A DNA stretch of 17,361 nucleotides from JAIEPT01 sp038217425 (GTDB taxonomy: Bacteria; Planctomycetota; Planctomycetia; Gemmatales; Gemmataceae), in assembly GCA_038217425.1 (NCBI GenBank), contig JBBQPM010000147.1:1-17361 (forward strand). Direction: 5' to 3'. Position numbers and translations under genes: made by a program. The notes beneath the pieces were generated by a model. The model did not search any database. It worked only from the letters and a program-made list of their open reading frames with translations, and was not told the origin of the DNA. Positions 1 to 6,675 of the stretch are shown here, one piece after another; the stretch's first letter is position 1; each line of letters begins with the position of its first letter.

Positions 1-810
1 GCGCGTCGCCGCTGCGTCTTCGAGATGGCGGCGCTGCGGGTCGATGTGCTCGAGCAAGCCGCGTCGCGAGGTCATGCGCTCGGGATTCAAACCTTCCGAA
101 AGGCGTAAGTTCGGCGGCTGAAAAATTGGATAGCCGGCGTGCTGGATCTCCATCCGCTCCTGATGATCGAAGCAGTTGGGGCAGTCGCCGTAGCGGGGAC
201 AGTTCTGCGTCGTGTGAATGAACCACGGCTCGTGCCGCAGGCCCATTTCGCCGGCGAACTGCCCGGGAAGCACCCGGCCGGAGTGGTGGATGTAATGAAA
301 GGGGACGACCGCGGAGGACGGCAGGTGATTCTTGCGCGGCACCATTTGCTGGACGACGGAGCCGATGGCGGGAAAATCGCCGGGCCGCGGAATATTAGGA
401 TTATATCCTAGAGGCAACGGCGTACGGCCGGTGAGCATCATGTGATGCCCTTCGGAATGCCCGTTGCTGGGGTGCGTCAGCGAGCGGACGACGGCCCAGC
501 GGTTGCTGCGCTGGGCGAGGCGGGGCAGATGCTCGCAGATTTGCAGCCCCGGGGTCTGCGTCTGGATGGGGGCGAACTCGCCGCGAATATTTTCGGGGGC
601 GTTGGGCTTGGGATCGAAGCTGTCGTGCTGCGCCAATCCCCCCGACAAAAAGATATAGATGACGGCCCGGGGACGGGTCGGCGGCGCGGCCGATTGCGCC
701 CGCAGCGACGCGACGTCCGCGAGCGTCAGGCCCATCAGCCCGAGGCTCCCCGCTTGCAGCATATCTCGGCGTGTGAATTGAGGATGCGACCAGGAACTTG
801 GCTTGGGCAT
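1..810 (-). CDS. DUF1501 family secreted protein, C-terminus cut by window edge
   Basis: An open frame of 270 codons without a stop runs from an ATG at 810 to the left edge, so only the N-terminal part is here. Residues 13-18 read TRRDML, followed by a hydrophobic stretch ending ASLRAQ near residue 39: a twin-arginine-like export signal typical of planctomycete DUF1501 proteins. The family hallmarks follow: PRAVIYIFLSGGLAQHDSFDPKP, with the aspartate and histidine expected of an alkaline-phosphatase/sulfatase-like fold, then the conserved VVRSLTHPSNGHSEGHHMMLTG region. A GGGAG ribosome site lies 8-10 nt before the ATG. Family function is not established; in planctomycetes these genes often sit next to DUF1549/DUF1553 cytochrome-like proteins, whose presence cannot be checked here because the downstream side is missing. 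Family assignment is firm; enzymatic activity is unproven. Confidence 0.9.
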   Translation of the reverse strand, partial: MPKPSSWSHPQFTRRDMLQAGSLGLMGLTLADVASLRAQSAAPPTRPRAVIYIFLSGGLAQHDSFDPKPNAPENIRGEFAPIQTQTPGLQICEHLPRLAQRSNRWAVVRSLTHPSNGHSEGHHMMLTGRTPLPLGYNPNIPRPGDFPAIGSVVQQMVPRKNHLPSSAVVPFHYIHHSGRVLPGQFAGEMGLRHEPWFIHTTQNCPRYGDCPNCFDHQERMEIQHAGYPIFQPPNLRLSEGLNPERMTSRRGLLEHIDPQRRHLEDAAATR

Positions 811-1133
811 AACGTCTCCCTGTCGGCGAAACCAGGAAAGTGCAGGAGCGGCGACGCGGCCGCGCCTCGGGCGGCGCAGGGCGTAAGGTCGCTGGGGCGG
901 GCTAGTCCTTCATCATAACCTGACGGGAGCATTTCGCCACTGAAATTTGACTTCAAGCAAAAAATTCCCGGATTTTGAACAACGCTCGGGAATGGGCCGA
1001 TATACTGGAAATAGACGGTCTTGCTCTTGCTCGAATTGGTCCGGGATTCCACTTTGTTTCTCGGATGCCTCCCCCTCGGTCGGAACGCAAGGCGGCAATC
1101 GTGACGGATGGATTTGTTTCCGGAGATGCACTC
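811..1133. other. Divergent intergenic region, 323 nt
   Basis: This gap lies between the DUF1501 start (minus) and the 66-codon gene (plus), so it should hold promoters for both. The half next to DUF1501 (811-905) is very GC-rich and shows nothing I can name. From about 940 it becomes AT-richer and carries a candidate promoter (975-1006) overlapped by a 7-bp inverted repeat, ATTCCCG (964-970) and CGGGAAT (987-993). Open frames extend upstream of the small gene (to 975) but have no plausible ribosome site and unlikely composition, so I treat them as non-coding. Confidence 0.6.
975..1006 (+). promoter_or_regulatory. Candidate promoter for the 66-codon gene
   Basis: TTGAAC (975-980) resembles a -35 box and TATACT (1001-1006) matches five of six bases of the -10 consensus. 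The 20-nt spacer is longer than the optimal 17, so this is a weak call. The inverted repeat 964-993 covers the -35 box and could be an operator. Transcription would start about 120 nt before the ATG at 1134. Confidence 0.3.
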
Positions 1134-1334
1134 ATGTCCAGCAAACGCCTCAACATTCAGCAGCGCAAAGAAATCTTTCTGGCGCTGGTTCAGATGCAGG
1201 ATCAGGGCAACAATGTTCGCCAGTCGCTCGAGACGATCGCCGAGCAGTTTAGCATCACGGAAGCGCAGCTCAAGCAGATCCAGGAAGAAGGCATCGAGGC
1301 GGAATGGCCCCCCCTCGCCGAAGCCGTCTCCTAG
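1134..1334 (+). CDS. Small basic/acidic protein, 66 aa, helix-turn-helix-like, unknown function
   Basis: The protein starts MSSKRLNIQQRKEIFLALVQ and ends EWPPLAEAVS. The ATG at 1134 is preceded by CGGAG at a spacing of about 8 nt, which decides the start over in-frame ATGs at 975 and 1065. It has no signal peptide or membrane segment. Residues about 9-22 and 32-55 are predicted helical, and the stretch LETIAEQFSITEAQLKQIQ looks like a helix-turn-helix (helix, FSI turn, helix). From memory, short proteins with the start SSKRL..QQRKEIF and the end EWPPL recur in planctomycetes, but I know of no function. Its stop codon TAG (1332-1334) shares the tetranucleotide CTAG with the stop of queF on the other strand, so the two genes converge with no space for a terminator. 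DNA or RNA binding is possible but only inferred from the helical pattern. Confidence 0.8.
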   Translation: MSSKRLNIQQRKEIFLALVQMQDQGNNVRQSLETIAEQFSITEAQLKQIQEEGIEAEWPPLAEAVS

Positions 1335-1696
1335 CGAATCTGCGCGACGTGTTCGCATGTCACGGTCGTCGAGATGCCGCCGCGAGGCGTGAACGAGCCC
1401 ACCACCTTGAGCCGTCTGGGCTGGCAGACGGCGACGAAGTCCTCCAGCAAGCGATTGACCACGTTCTCGTAGAAGATCCCCTCATTGCGAAACTTCTGCA
1501 GGTAGAGCTTGAGCGACTTCAGCTCCACGCACGTCGCCTCGGGCGTGTACGTGTAGGTGATGACGCCGAAGTCGGGCTGTCCCGTCTTGGGGCACATCGA
1601 CGTGAACTCGGGGCAGACGATTTCAATCACGTAATCCCGGCCCGGAAATTGATTGGCGAACGTTTCGAGCTGCTCGAGCGACGGTGCTTCCGCCAT
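1331..1696 (-). CDS. queF: NADPH-dependent 7-cyano-7-deazaguanine reductase (preQ0 reductase)
   Basis: QueF reduces the nitrile of preQ0 to the amine of preQ1 using two NADPH, a cytoplasmic step of queuosine tRNA modification. The 121-residue length matches the short, unimodular (B. subtilis YkvM-like) type. The family motif is present as ELKSLKLYL (58-66). Catalytic residues keep the exact spacing of B. subtilis Cys55/Asp62/Glu97: here Cys35 (TSMCPKT), Asp42 (QPDFG) and Glu77 (GIFYE). The ATG at 1696 was chosen over the longer frame because an AAGGA ribosome site lies 8 nt upstream and the upstream extension reads as junk overlapping the Uma2 gene. It follows the Uma2-family gene by 16 nt, so the two are probably co-transcribed. 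Other queuosine genes are not in the window. No preQ1 riboswitch is seen. Confidence 0.96.
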   Translation of the reverse strand: MAEAPSLEQLETFANQFPGRDYVIEIVCPEFTSMCPKTGQPDFGVITYTYTPEATCVELKSLKLYLQKFRNEGIFYENVVNRLLEDFVAVCQPRRLKVVGSFTPRGGISTTVTCEHVAQIR

Positions 1697-1712
1697 GGTG
1701 GAATCCTTGTTG

Positions 1713-2270
1713 TCAAGACATGAGCCAATCGACCGACAGCCGCCAACCGGGGGCCGCGGGTTCGGCATCGGCTTCTGAACCCGGCCCGAAAACGGTCGGC
1801 GCCGATTCGCTGGGGCGATAACGGCGCACGAGCTTTGCTTGCGGATCGACGTCCCAAACGACCAGAGTACCCGCTTCGAAGTAATCTGCGCGCTTGTCGG
1901 CGAGCGCCGCCTCGGCCGACGGACCGTAATCGCTCTCGCTGCGAACTTCCACCGCGAAGTCCGGGGCACCCTCGACGAACCGCATCAATTGTTTCGGCAA
2001 CGGCCCGGTGAAGTAGGCCGCATCCGGCGAAAACGACTCTCGGCCGGAGGAAAGTTCCGGTACCGCGAATCCCATGTTGTCGGTGACGACTGCCCCACGT
2101 CCGGTTGAATCGACATAGTCGGCAAGCTTGCGGAAAATCCTGCCAGCAATCAAGTTGGGAAGATATCCGGTCGCCATCATGGGTACCAACTGGCCGCCGA
2201 TGAGTTCCGCCTTCCCATCGACCCGGGCGAGGTCGGCGAGCGTCGATCTAGTTGCTACTGCGGCGCTCAT
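1713..2270 (-). CDS. Uma2 family (DUF820) putative restriction-endonuclease-like protein
   Basis: This 185-aa protein has the PD-(D/E)XK-like layout of the Uma2 family: Glu22 in AELIGGQL, Asp83 in SPDAAYF, Glu108 in DFAVEVRSESD, then DKRADYFEAGTLVVWDVDP with Lys126 and the VWDVDP strand. All expected acidic and basic positions are present, so the nuclease core looks intact. Uma2 proteins are very numerous in planctomycetes and cyanobacteria; their biological role is unsettled, and some have been suspected of mobile-element association. The ATG at 2270 has AGGAG about 8 nt upstream; the longer frame to 2342 runs through a palindromic repeat and is rejected. The gene lies 119 nt downstream of metH and 16 nt upstream of queF. 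Co-transcription with queF is likely, but a functional link is doubtful. Confidence 0.9.
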   Translation of the reverse strand: MSAAVATRSTLADLARVDGKAELIGGQLVPMMATGYLPNLIAGRIFRKLADYVDSTGRGAVVTDNMGFAVPELSSGRESFSPDAAYFTGPLPKQLMRFVEGAPDFAVEVRSESDYGPSAEAALADKRADYFEAGTLVVWDVDPQAKLVRRYRPSESAPTVFGPGSEADAEPAAPGWRLSVDWLMS

Positions 2271-2289
2271 GAGGATTCTCCTGCCGATT

Positions 2290-2298
2290 ATTGTACCA
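2290..2298 (-). promoter_or_regulatory. Candidate extended -10 promoter for Uma2-queF
   Basis: On the minus strand the sequence reads TGGTACAAT: a TACAAT box (five of six to consensus) with an upstream TGn extension. No good -35 box is present because the expected position lies in the palindromic repeat. The leader would be only about 13 nt and would begin close to the AGGAG site, which is tight, so the call is tentative. It would give Uma2-queF a promoter independent of metH. Confidence 0.3.
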
Positions 2299-2302
2299 GA
2301 AC

Positions 2303-2389
2303 GTTTAGCCGCCGCGTCCTCGCGGCGCGGACGTCGGCTCACGTGGCGGATCGACGCTTGCCCGCGCCGCGAGGGCGCGGCGGCTAAAC
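2303..2389. repeat. 28-bp inverted repeat between metH and Uma2
   Basis: The arms 2303-2330 and 2362-2389 are inverted copies with a single mismatch, separated by 31 nt. Each arm starts GTTTAGCCGCCGCG (or its complement) and is itself a small hairpin, CCGCG-TCCT-CGCGG in the left arm. A hairpin pair of this kind resembles REP/BIME elements. It begins one base beyond the metH stop codon (2390-2392), so it could also act as a transcript-end structure for metH, although no U-run follows. Confidence 0.85.
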
Positions 2390-5300
2390 CTAACCCGCGT
2401 CGTACGCCAGGTTCGGCTGCAGCCAGCGCTCGACCTCCGCGAGCGACATGCCCTTACGCTGGGCGTACGCCGTCACCTGGTCGCGCGTGATCATGTCGAC
2501 CGCGAAGTAGCGCGCCTCCGGATGCGCGAAGTACAGGCCGCTCACGCTCGCCGCCGGCCACATCGCGTACGTCTCGGTGAGTCGCAAGTCGATGTTCGCC
2601 TCGACGTCCATGAGTTCCCACAGCGTCTTCTTCTCGGAGTGATCGGGACTCGACGGATAGCCGGCGGCCGGGCGGATGCCGCGGTACTTCTCCTCGATCA
2701 GGTCGTCCTTCGTCAGCTGTTCGTTGAGCCCGAAACCCCAGTCGCGGCGCGCCCGTTCGTGCAGCAGTTCCGCGAACGCCTCGGCCAGGCGGTCGGCGAG
2801 CGCCTCGACCATGATCGCGTTGTAGTCGTCCTGGTCCGCCTTGTACTTCGCCACCAACTCGGTGCAGCCATACCCGGTGCTGACCGCGAAGCCCCCCAGG
2901 TAATCGGGCACGCTCCCCACGGGCGAAATATAGTCCGCGAGGCTGCGGAAGCTGGTCTGCCCCTCGCGGGCCCATTGCTGGCGCAGCATCGGGAATCGGC
3001 ACTGCTGGGTCGTGCGGGTGTCGTCGCGGTACAGAATGATGTCGTCCCCCTGCGAATGGGCCGGGTAGAAGCCGTAGACCGCGTGGGCCTGAAGCAACTT
3101 CTGCTCCACAATGCGGGCAAGCATCTGCTGGGCCTTCTCGAACAGATCTCTGGCCTCTTTACCCAGGAGAGAATCCTTAAGAATCTGCGGATACTTCCCC
3201 TTCATCTCCCACGTCATGAAGAAGGGGGACCAATCGATGTAGGGAATGAGCCGATCGAGCGGGAAATCTCGGAGGACGCGCGTGCCGACGAACGCGGGCT
3301 TTTCGGGCATCGCCTTCGTCCAGTCGATTTTGAACCGCTTGGCCAGCGCCTCGGCGTAGGGCGCGAGTTTGCGTTCGTTGCGCGTCTTGTACTCCAGCCG
3401 CAGCTTCTCCTGCATGACGCGGTTTTCGCGGTCGATCTCGGGGCGCGTCTCCTTGCGAATCAGGCGATCGACGACCGGCACGCAGCGCGACGCGTCCTTC
3501 ACGTGCACCACGGGGCCGTGGTAATGCTGCGCGATGCGGACCGCGGTGTGCTTGGCGCTCGTGGTGGCGCCGCCGATGAGCAGCGGCAAGTCGAACCCCT
3601 CGCGCTGCATCTCCTTGGCAACATGCACCATCTCGTCGAGCGAGGGGGTGATGAGGCCCGACAGGCCGATGACGTCGCAATGCTTCTCGCGGGCCACTTG
3701 GAGGATCTTCTCGCTGGGGACCATGACGCCGAGATCGACGATTTCGTAATCGTTGCACCCCATGACGACGCCGACGATGTTCTTGCCGATGTCGTGAACG
3801 TCGCCGCGGACGGTCGCCATCAGGATGCGCCCGCGGGTCTTGTGCGTGGAGCCGTGCTTCTTGCGTTCCTCTTCCATGAACGGCAGAAGATACATGACCG
3901 CCTTCTTCATGACGCGGGCGCTCTTGACCACCTGCGGCAGAAACATCTTCCCGGCGCCAAAGAGATCGCCGACGACGTTCATGCCGTCCATGAGCGGGCC
4001 TTCGATGAGCTGCAACGGCCGATCGAACTCCCGGCGCGCTTCCTCGACGTCGCCGTCGATAAAGTCGGCGATGCCGTTGACCAGGGCGTGCGTGAGGCGT
4101 TCCTTGACGGGGAGATCGCGCCAGCTCGATTCCTTGGCCTCGACCTTGTCCTTCTTCTTGACGGTCTCGGCATACGTGATGAGCCGTTCGGTCGCGTCGG
4201 GCCGACGGTTGAGCACGACGTCCTCGACGCGCTCGAGCAAGTCTTTAGGAATCTCCTCGTAGACCTGAAGCTGGCCTGGGTTGACGATGCCCATGTCCAG
4301 GCCGGCCTTGATCGCGTGGTAGAGGAAGACGGCGTTGATCGCTTCGCGCACGACTTCGTTGCCGCGGAAGCTGAAGGAGACGTTGCTGACGCCGCCCGAG
4401 GTTTTCGCCAGCGGGAATCGTTTCTTGATGCGGCGCACGGCCTCGAAAAACTCGACGGCGTAGTTGTTGTGCTCCTCCATGCCGGTGCCGATGGTGAGGA
4501 TGTTGGTGTCGAAGATGATGTCGGCCGGGTCGAAGCCGACTTCCTCAGTGAGCAGGCGATAGGCATGCGCTGAGATCGCGACCTTGTCGTCCGCGGTGAC
4601 CGCCTGACCCTCGGCGATGCCGGGAATCAGCCCGTCCGCGGTGAACGCCATCACGACGACCGCAGCCCCGTAACGATGCACGAGCCGGGCCTGTTCCAGG
4701 AACTTCGCCTCGCCTTCCTTGAGGCTGATCGAGTTGACGATCGCCTTGCCCTGCACGCATTTCAGGCCCGCCTCGATGATCTCCCACTTGGAGCTGTCGA
4801 TCATCATCGGCACTTTCGTGATGGCGGTCTCGCCGGCGAGCAGGTTGAGAAAGTGCGTCATCGACTTCTTGCCGTCGAGCAAGTCGGCGTCCATGTTGAT
4901 GTCGAGGACGTTGGCGCCCCCTTCGACCTGATCGCGCGCGACCTTGATCGCCTCGTCGAAGTTGTTCTCCTTGATGAGCCGGGCGAAGCGCTTCGAGCCG
5001 GTGACGTTGCAGCGCTCGCCGACCATGATGAAATTGGTGTCGGGCCGAACGTTGAGCGGTTCCGTGCCGCTGTAATGCGAATAGTGCGGCACCTGCGGAG
5101 TTCGGCGCGGCTTCACCCCGTCGACGACTTCAGCGATGGCGCGGATGTACTCGGGCGTGGTGCCGCAGCACCCCCCCACGATGTTGAGCCAGCCGTTGCG
5201 CGCGAACTCGCCCAGTTCGCGCGACATCTCTTCCGGCGATCCCTTGAAGCCGCCGAACCCATCGGGGAGCCCCGCGTTTGGATAGACGCTGATCGGCATC

Positions 5301-6112
5301 GTCGCAATGTTCGAAAGCTCCTCAACGTACGGGCGCATCTGTTCGACGCCGAGCGCGCAGTTGAGGCCGACGCTGATGGCGTCGAAGTGGGCGACCGAGT
5401 ACCAGAACGCCTCGAGCGACTGCCCCGACAGCGTTCGGCCGCCGTCGAAGATCGTGCCCGACATCATGACGGGGAGCCGAATCTTCTTCATCTCGAAGTA
5501 CTTGTCGAGGGCGAAGAGACACGCCTTGAAGACGAGCGTATCGAAGGACGTCTCCGGAATGAGAATGTCCGCCCCGCCGGCGACGAGGCCGTCGATCTGG
5601 GCGATGTAGTTCTCGACCATCTCGTCGAAGGTGACGTCACGGAAGCCCGGATCTTCGACGTTGGTGCCCAGCGACAGACTCTTGTTGGTCGGCCCAATCG
5701 ACCCGGCCACGAAGCGCGGCTTGTCGGGCGTCCGCTTCATGATTTTTTCGCACGCATGCTTGGCGAGCTGGGCCGCGGCTTTGTTGATGTCGTAGACGAG
5801 AGCCGGGTCGAGCCCGTATTCAACGATGCCGAGCGGCGTGGCGTTGAACGTGTTCGTCTCGAGGATATCCGTCCCGGCCTCGAGATACTTCGTATGGATT
5901 TCTTCGATGACGTCGGGCTGCGTGAGGACGAGAAGGTCGTTGAGCCCGCGCAGTTCCTTGTGGTGGTTGGCGAAGCGCGCGCCGCGGAAGTCGGCTTCGT
6001 CGAGCTTGTAGGTCTGGACCATGGTCCCCATCGCTCCGTCGAGGAGGAGGATGCGTTGATCCATGAGGTCTTGAAGAATTTGCCGGGTCGAGTTACGCGA
6101 TCGGGACGTCAT
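2390..6112 (-). CDS. metH: Cobalamin-dependent methionine synthase
   Basis: MetH (EC 2.1.1.13) transfers methyl from 5-methyltetrahydrofolate to homocysteine through methylcobalamin. At 1240 aa it is full length (E. coli 1227). The homocysteine module (about 15-335) has GAMGT (26-30) and zinc ligands Cys252, Cys315 and Cys316 (NCALG, GGCCGT). The pterin module starts at about 360 with MVGERCNVTGSKRF. The four-helix cap is at about 660-755, and the B12 domain holds DVHDIG (771-776), whose His773 is the lower cobalt ligand. The AdoMet reactivation module (about 910-1240) includes RPAAGYPSSPDH (1148-1158). All catalytic residues are kept. The ATG at 6112 has a modest AGGA site; Met17 is a less likely alternative. 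No cobalamin or SAM riboswitch is recognisable upstream, but the leader has an inverted repeat covering the ribosome site. Long antisense frames on the plus strand are codon-bias shadows. Confidence 0.98.
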   Translation of the reverse strand: MTSRSRNSTRQILQDLMDQRILLLDGAMGTMVQTYKLDEADFRGARFANHHKELRGLNDLLVLTQPDVIEEIHTKYLEAGTDILETNTFNATPLGIVEYGLDPALVYDINKAAAQLAKHACEKIMKRTPDKPRFVAGSIGPTNKSLSLGTNVEDPGFRDVTFDEMVENYIAQIDGLVAGGADILIPETSFDTLVFKACLFALDKYFEMKKIRLPVMMSGTIFDGGRTLSGQSLEAFWYSVAHFDAISVGLNCALGVEQMRPYVEELSNIATMPISVYPNAGLPDGFGGFKGSPEEMSRELGEFARNGWLNIVGGCCGTTPEYIRAIAEVVDGVKPRRTPQVPHYSHYSGTEPLNVRPDTNFIMVGERCNVTGSKRFARLIKENNFDEAIKVARDQVEGGANVLDINMDADLLDGKKSMTHFLNLLAGETAITKVPMMIDSSKWEIIEAGLKCVQGKAIVNSISLKEGEAKFLEQARLVHRYGAAVVVMAFTADGLIPGIAEGQAVTADDKVAISAHAYRLLTEEVGFDPADIIFDTNILTIGTGMEEHNNYAVEFFEAVRRIKKRFPLAKTSGGVSNVSFSFRGNEVVREAINAVFLYHAIKAGLDMGIVNPGQLQVYEEIPKDLLERVEDVVLNRRPDATERLITYAETVKKKDKVEAKESSWRDLPVKERLTHALVNGIADFIDGDVEEARREFDRPLQLIEGPLMDGMNVVGDLFGAGKMFLPQVVKSARVMKKAVMYLLPFMEEERKKHGSTHKTRGRILMATVRGDVHDIGKNIVGVVMGCNDYEIVDLGVMVPSEKILQVAREKHCDVIGLSGLITPSLDEMVHVAKEMQREGFDLPLLIGGATTSAKHTAVRIAQHYHGPVVHVKDASRCVPVVDRLIRKETRPEIDRENRVMQEKLRLEYKTRNERKLAPYAEALAKRFKIDWTKAMPEKPAFVGTRVLRDFPLDRLIPYIDWSPFFMTWEMKGKYPQILKDSLLGKEARDLFEKAQQMLARIVEQKLLQAHAVYGFYPAHSQGDDIILYRDDTRTTQQCRFPMLRQQWAREGQTSFRSLADYISPVGSVPDYLGGFAVSTGYGCTELVAKYKADQDDYNAIMVEALADRLAEAFAELLHERARRDWGFGLNEQLTKDDLIEEKYRGIRPAAGYPSSPDHSEKKTLWELMDVEANIDLRLTETYAMWPAASVSGLYFAHPEARYFAVDMITRDQVTAYAQRKGMSLAEVERWLQPNLAYDAG

Positions 6113-6118
6113 GCCGAG

Positions 6119-6157
6119 ATCCTAAGGTCGTGCGAGGACGAAAGATCTCATTAGGAT
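6119..6157 (-). promoter_or_regulatory. Inverted repeat in metH leader that could hide the ribosome site
   Basis: On the minus strand ATCCTAA (6157-6151) is complementary to TTAGGAT (6125-6119), 25 nt apart. The second arm contains the AGGA ribosome-site candidate just before the metH ATG. A nested 4-bp pairing, TCGT with ACGA, lies in the loop. If transcribed, the helix would block initiation. A caution: the first arm also overlaps a TATCCT box that could be a -10 element, in which case the leader would lack that arm. Confidence 0.35.
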
Positions 6158-6293
6158 AGAGCAAGAGGCGGAATTGATCCATACGAGGTAAGCTGGGAAA
6201 ACCGGGAGAACGGGGATTCGCGGCGGTGTGCGGCTTGTTTCAAGGCGGCGAAATAAGGTAAAACCCGGGTTCCTTACTCAGGAGGACGCGCCC

Positions 6294-6590
6294 ATGGATC
6301 AATCGACGGGAGCCAAACGACGTCTGCTGCTCGCTTTCGCGTTTGCGACGGCTGCGCCGTTGCTGCTGGCGGCGTGCGACTCCTATCTGGAACGGAAGGA
6401 TCTGGAACGGGAGCTGCGGCTATTGCTGGAACAAAGGGCGCTGCTGGAACAGTCCCTGCAACGCGCGACGGGAGGCAAGACCTCAGGATTCACGGACCAA
6501 GAGAAAGCCGCCGCGGGTCCCATCTGGATTGAGCTGCAAGGTGTGAACAACCGAATTGCAGCGGTGCAGGCCCGCTTGCGAGAGCTGTGA
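6294..6590 (+). CDS. Small coiled-coil lipoprotein, unknown function
   Basis: This 98-aa protein begins MDQSTGAKRRLLLAFAFATA and has a lipobox LLAAC with the lipidated cysteine at residue 28. An aspartate at +2 would mean inner-membrane retention under the E. coli rule, which may not hold here. Residues about 31-55 (YLERKDLERELRLLLEQ onward) have heptad leucines and charged residues typical of a coiled coil; a second helix at about 72-98 ends ARLREL. GGAGG at 6281-6285, 8 nt before the ATG, fixes the start. A possible promoter upstream is TTGTTT (6235-6240) with TAAAAC (6259-6264), spacer 18. It is divergent from metH and 85 nt upstream of a GT22 gene on the same strand. I do not recognise a family. 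Confidence 0.85.
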   Translation: MDQSTGAKRRLLLAFAFATAAPLLLAACDSYLERKDLERELRLLLEQRALLEQSLQRATGGKTSGFTDQEKAAAGPIWIELQGVNNRIAAVQARLREL

Positions 6591-6675
6591 CGCCGCTGAT
6601 TCTGTGTATTTTTCGCAAATCCCATGCCGATGACAGGGTGTGCCGCCGTGAACCTGTAGTGGGCTGGGAAAATCG

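Noticed and set aside
139..918. Plus-strand open frames of 64-158 codons
   Set aside because: They are antisense to the DUF1501 gene, whose family motifs and export signal are clear.
735..1358. 207-codon minus-strand frame
   Set aside because: It crosses the DUF1501 start, the intergenic region and the small gene on the opposite strand without any recognisable motif.
2522..4573. 683-codon open frame on the plus strand, antisense to metH
   Set aside because: It mirrors the codon bias of a certain gene, its product is low-complexity and rich in Asp, Val, Leu and Arg, and metH shows every catalytic residue in the opposite strand.
4676..6154. 492-codon open frame on the plus strand, antisense to metH
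   Set aside because: Also a GC-skew shadow of metH with no domain or ribosome site.
6113..6293. Cobalamin or SAM riboswitch upstream of metH
   Set aside because: Only 181 nt are available to the divergent gene, and no B12-box or SAM-type core could be recognised; only a short inverted repeat was found.
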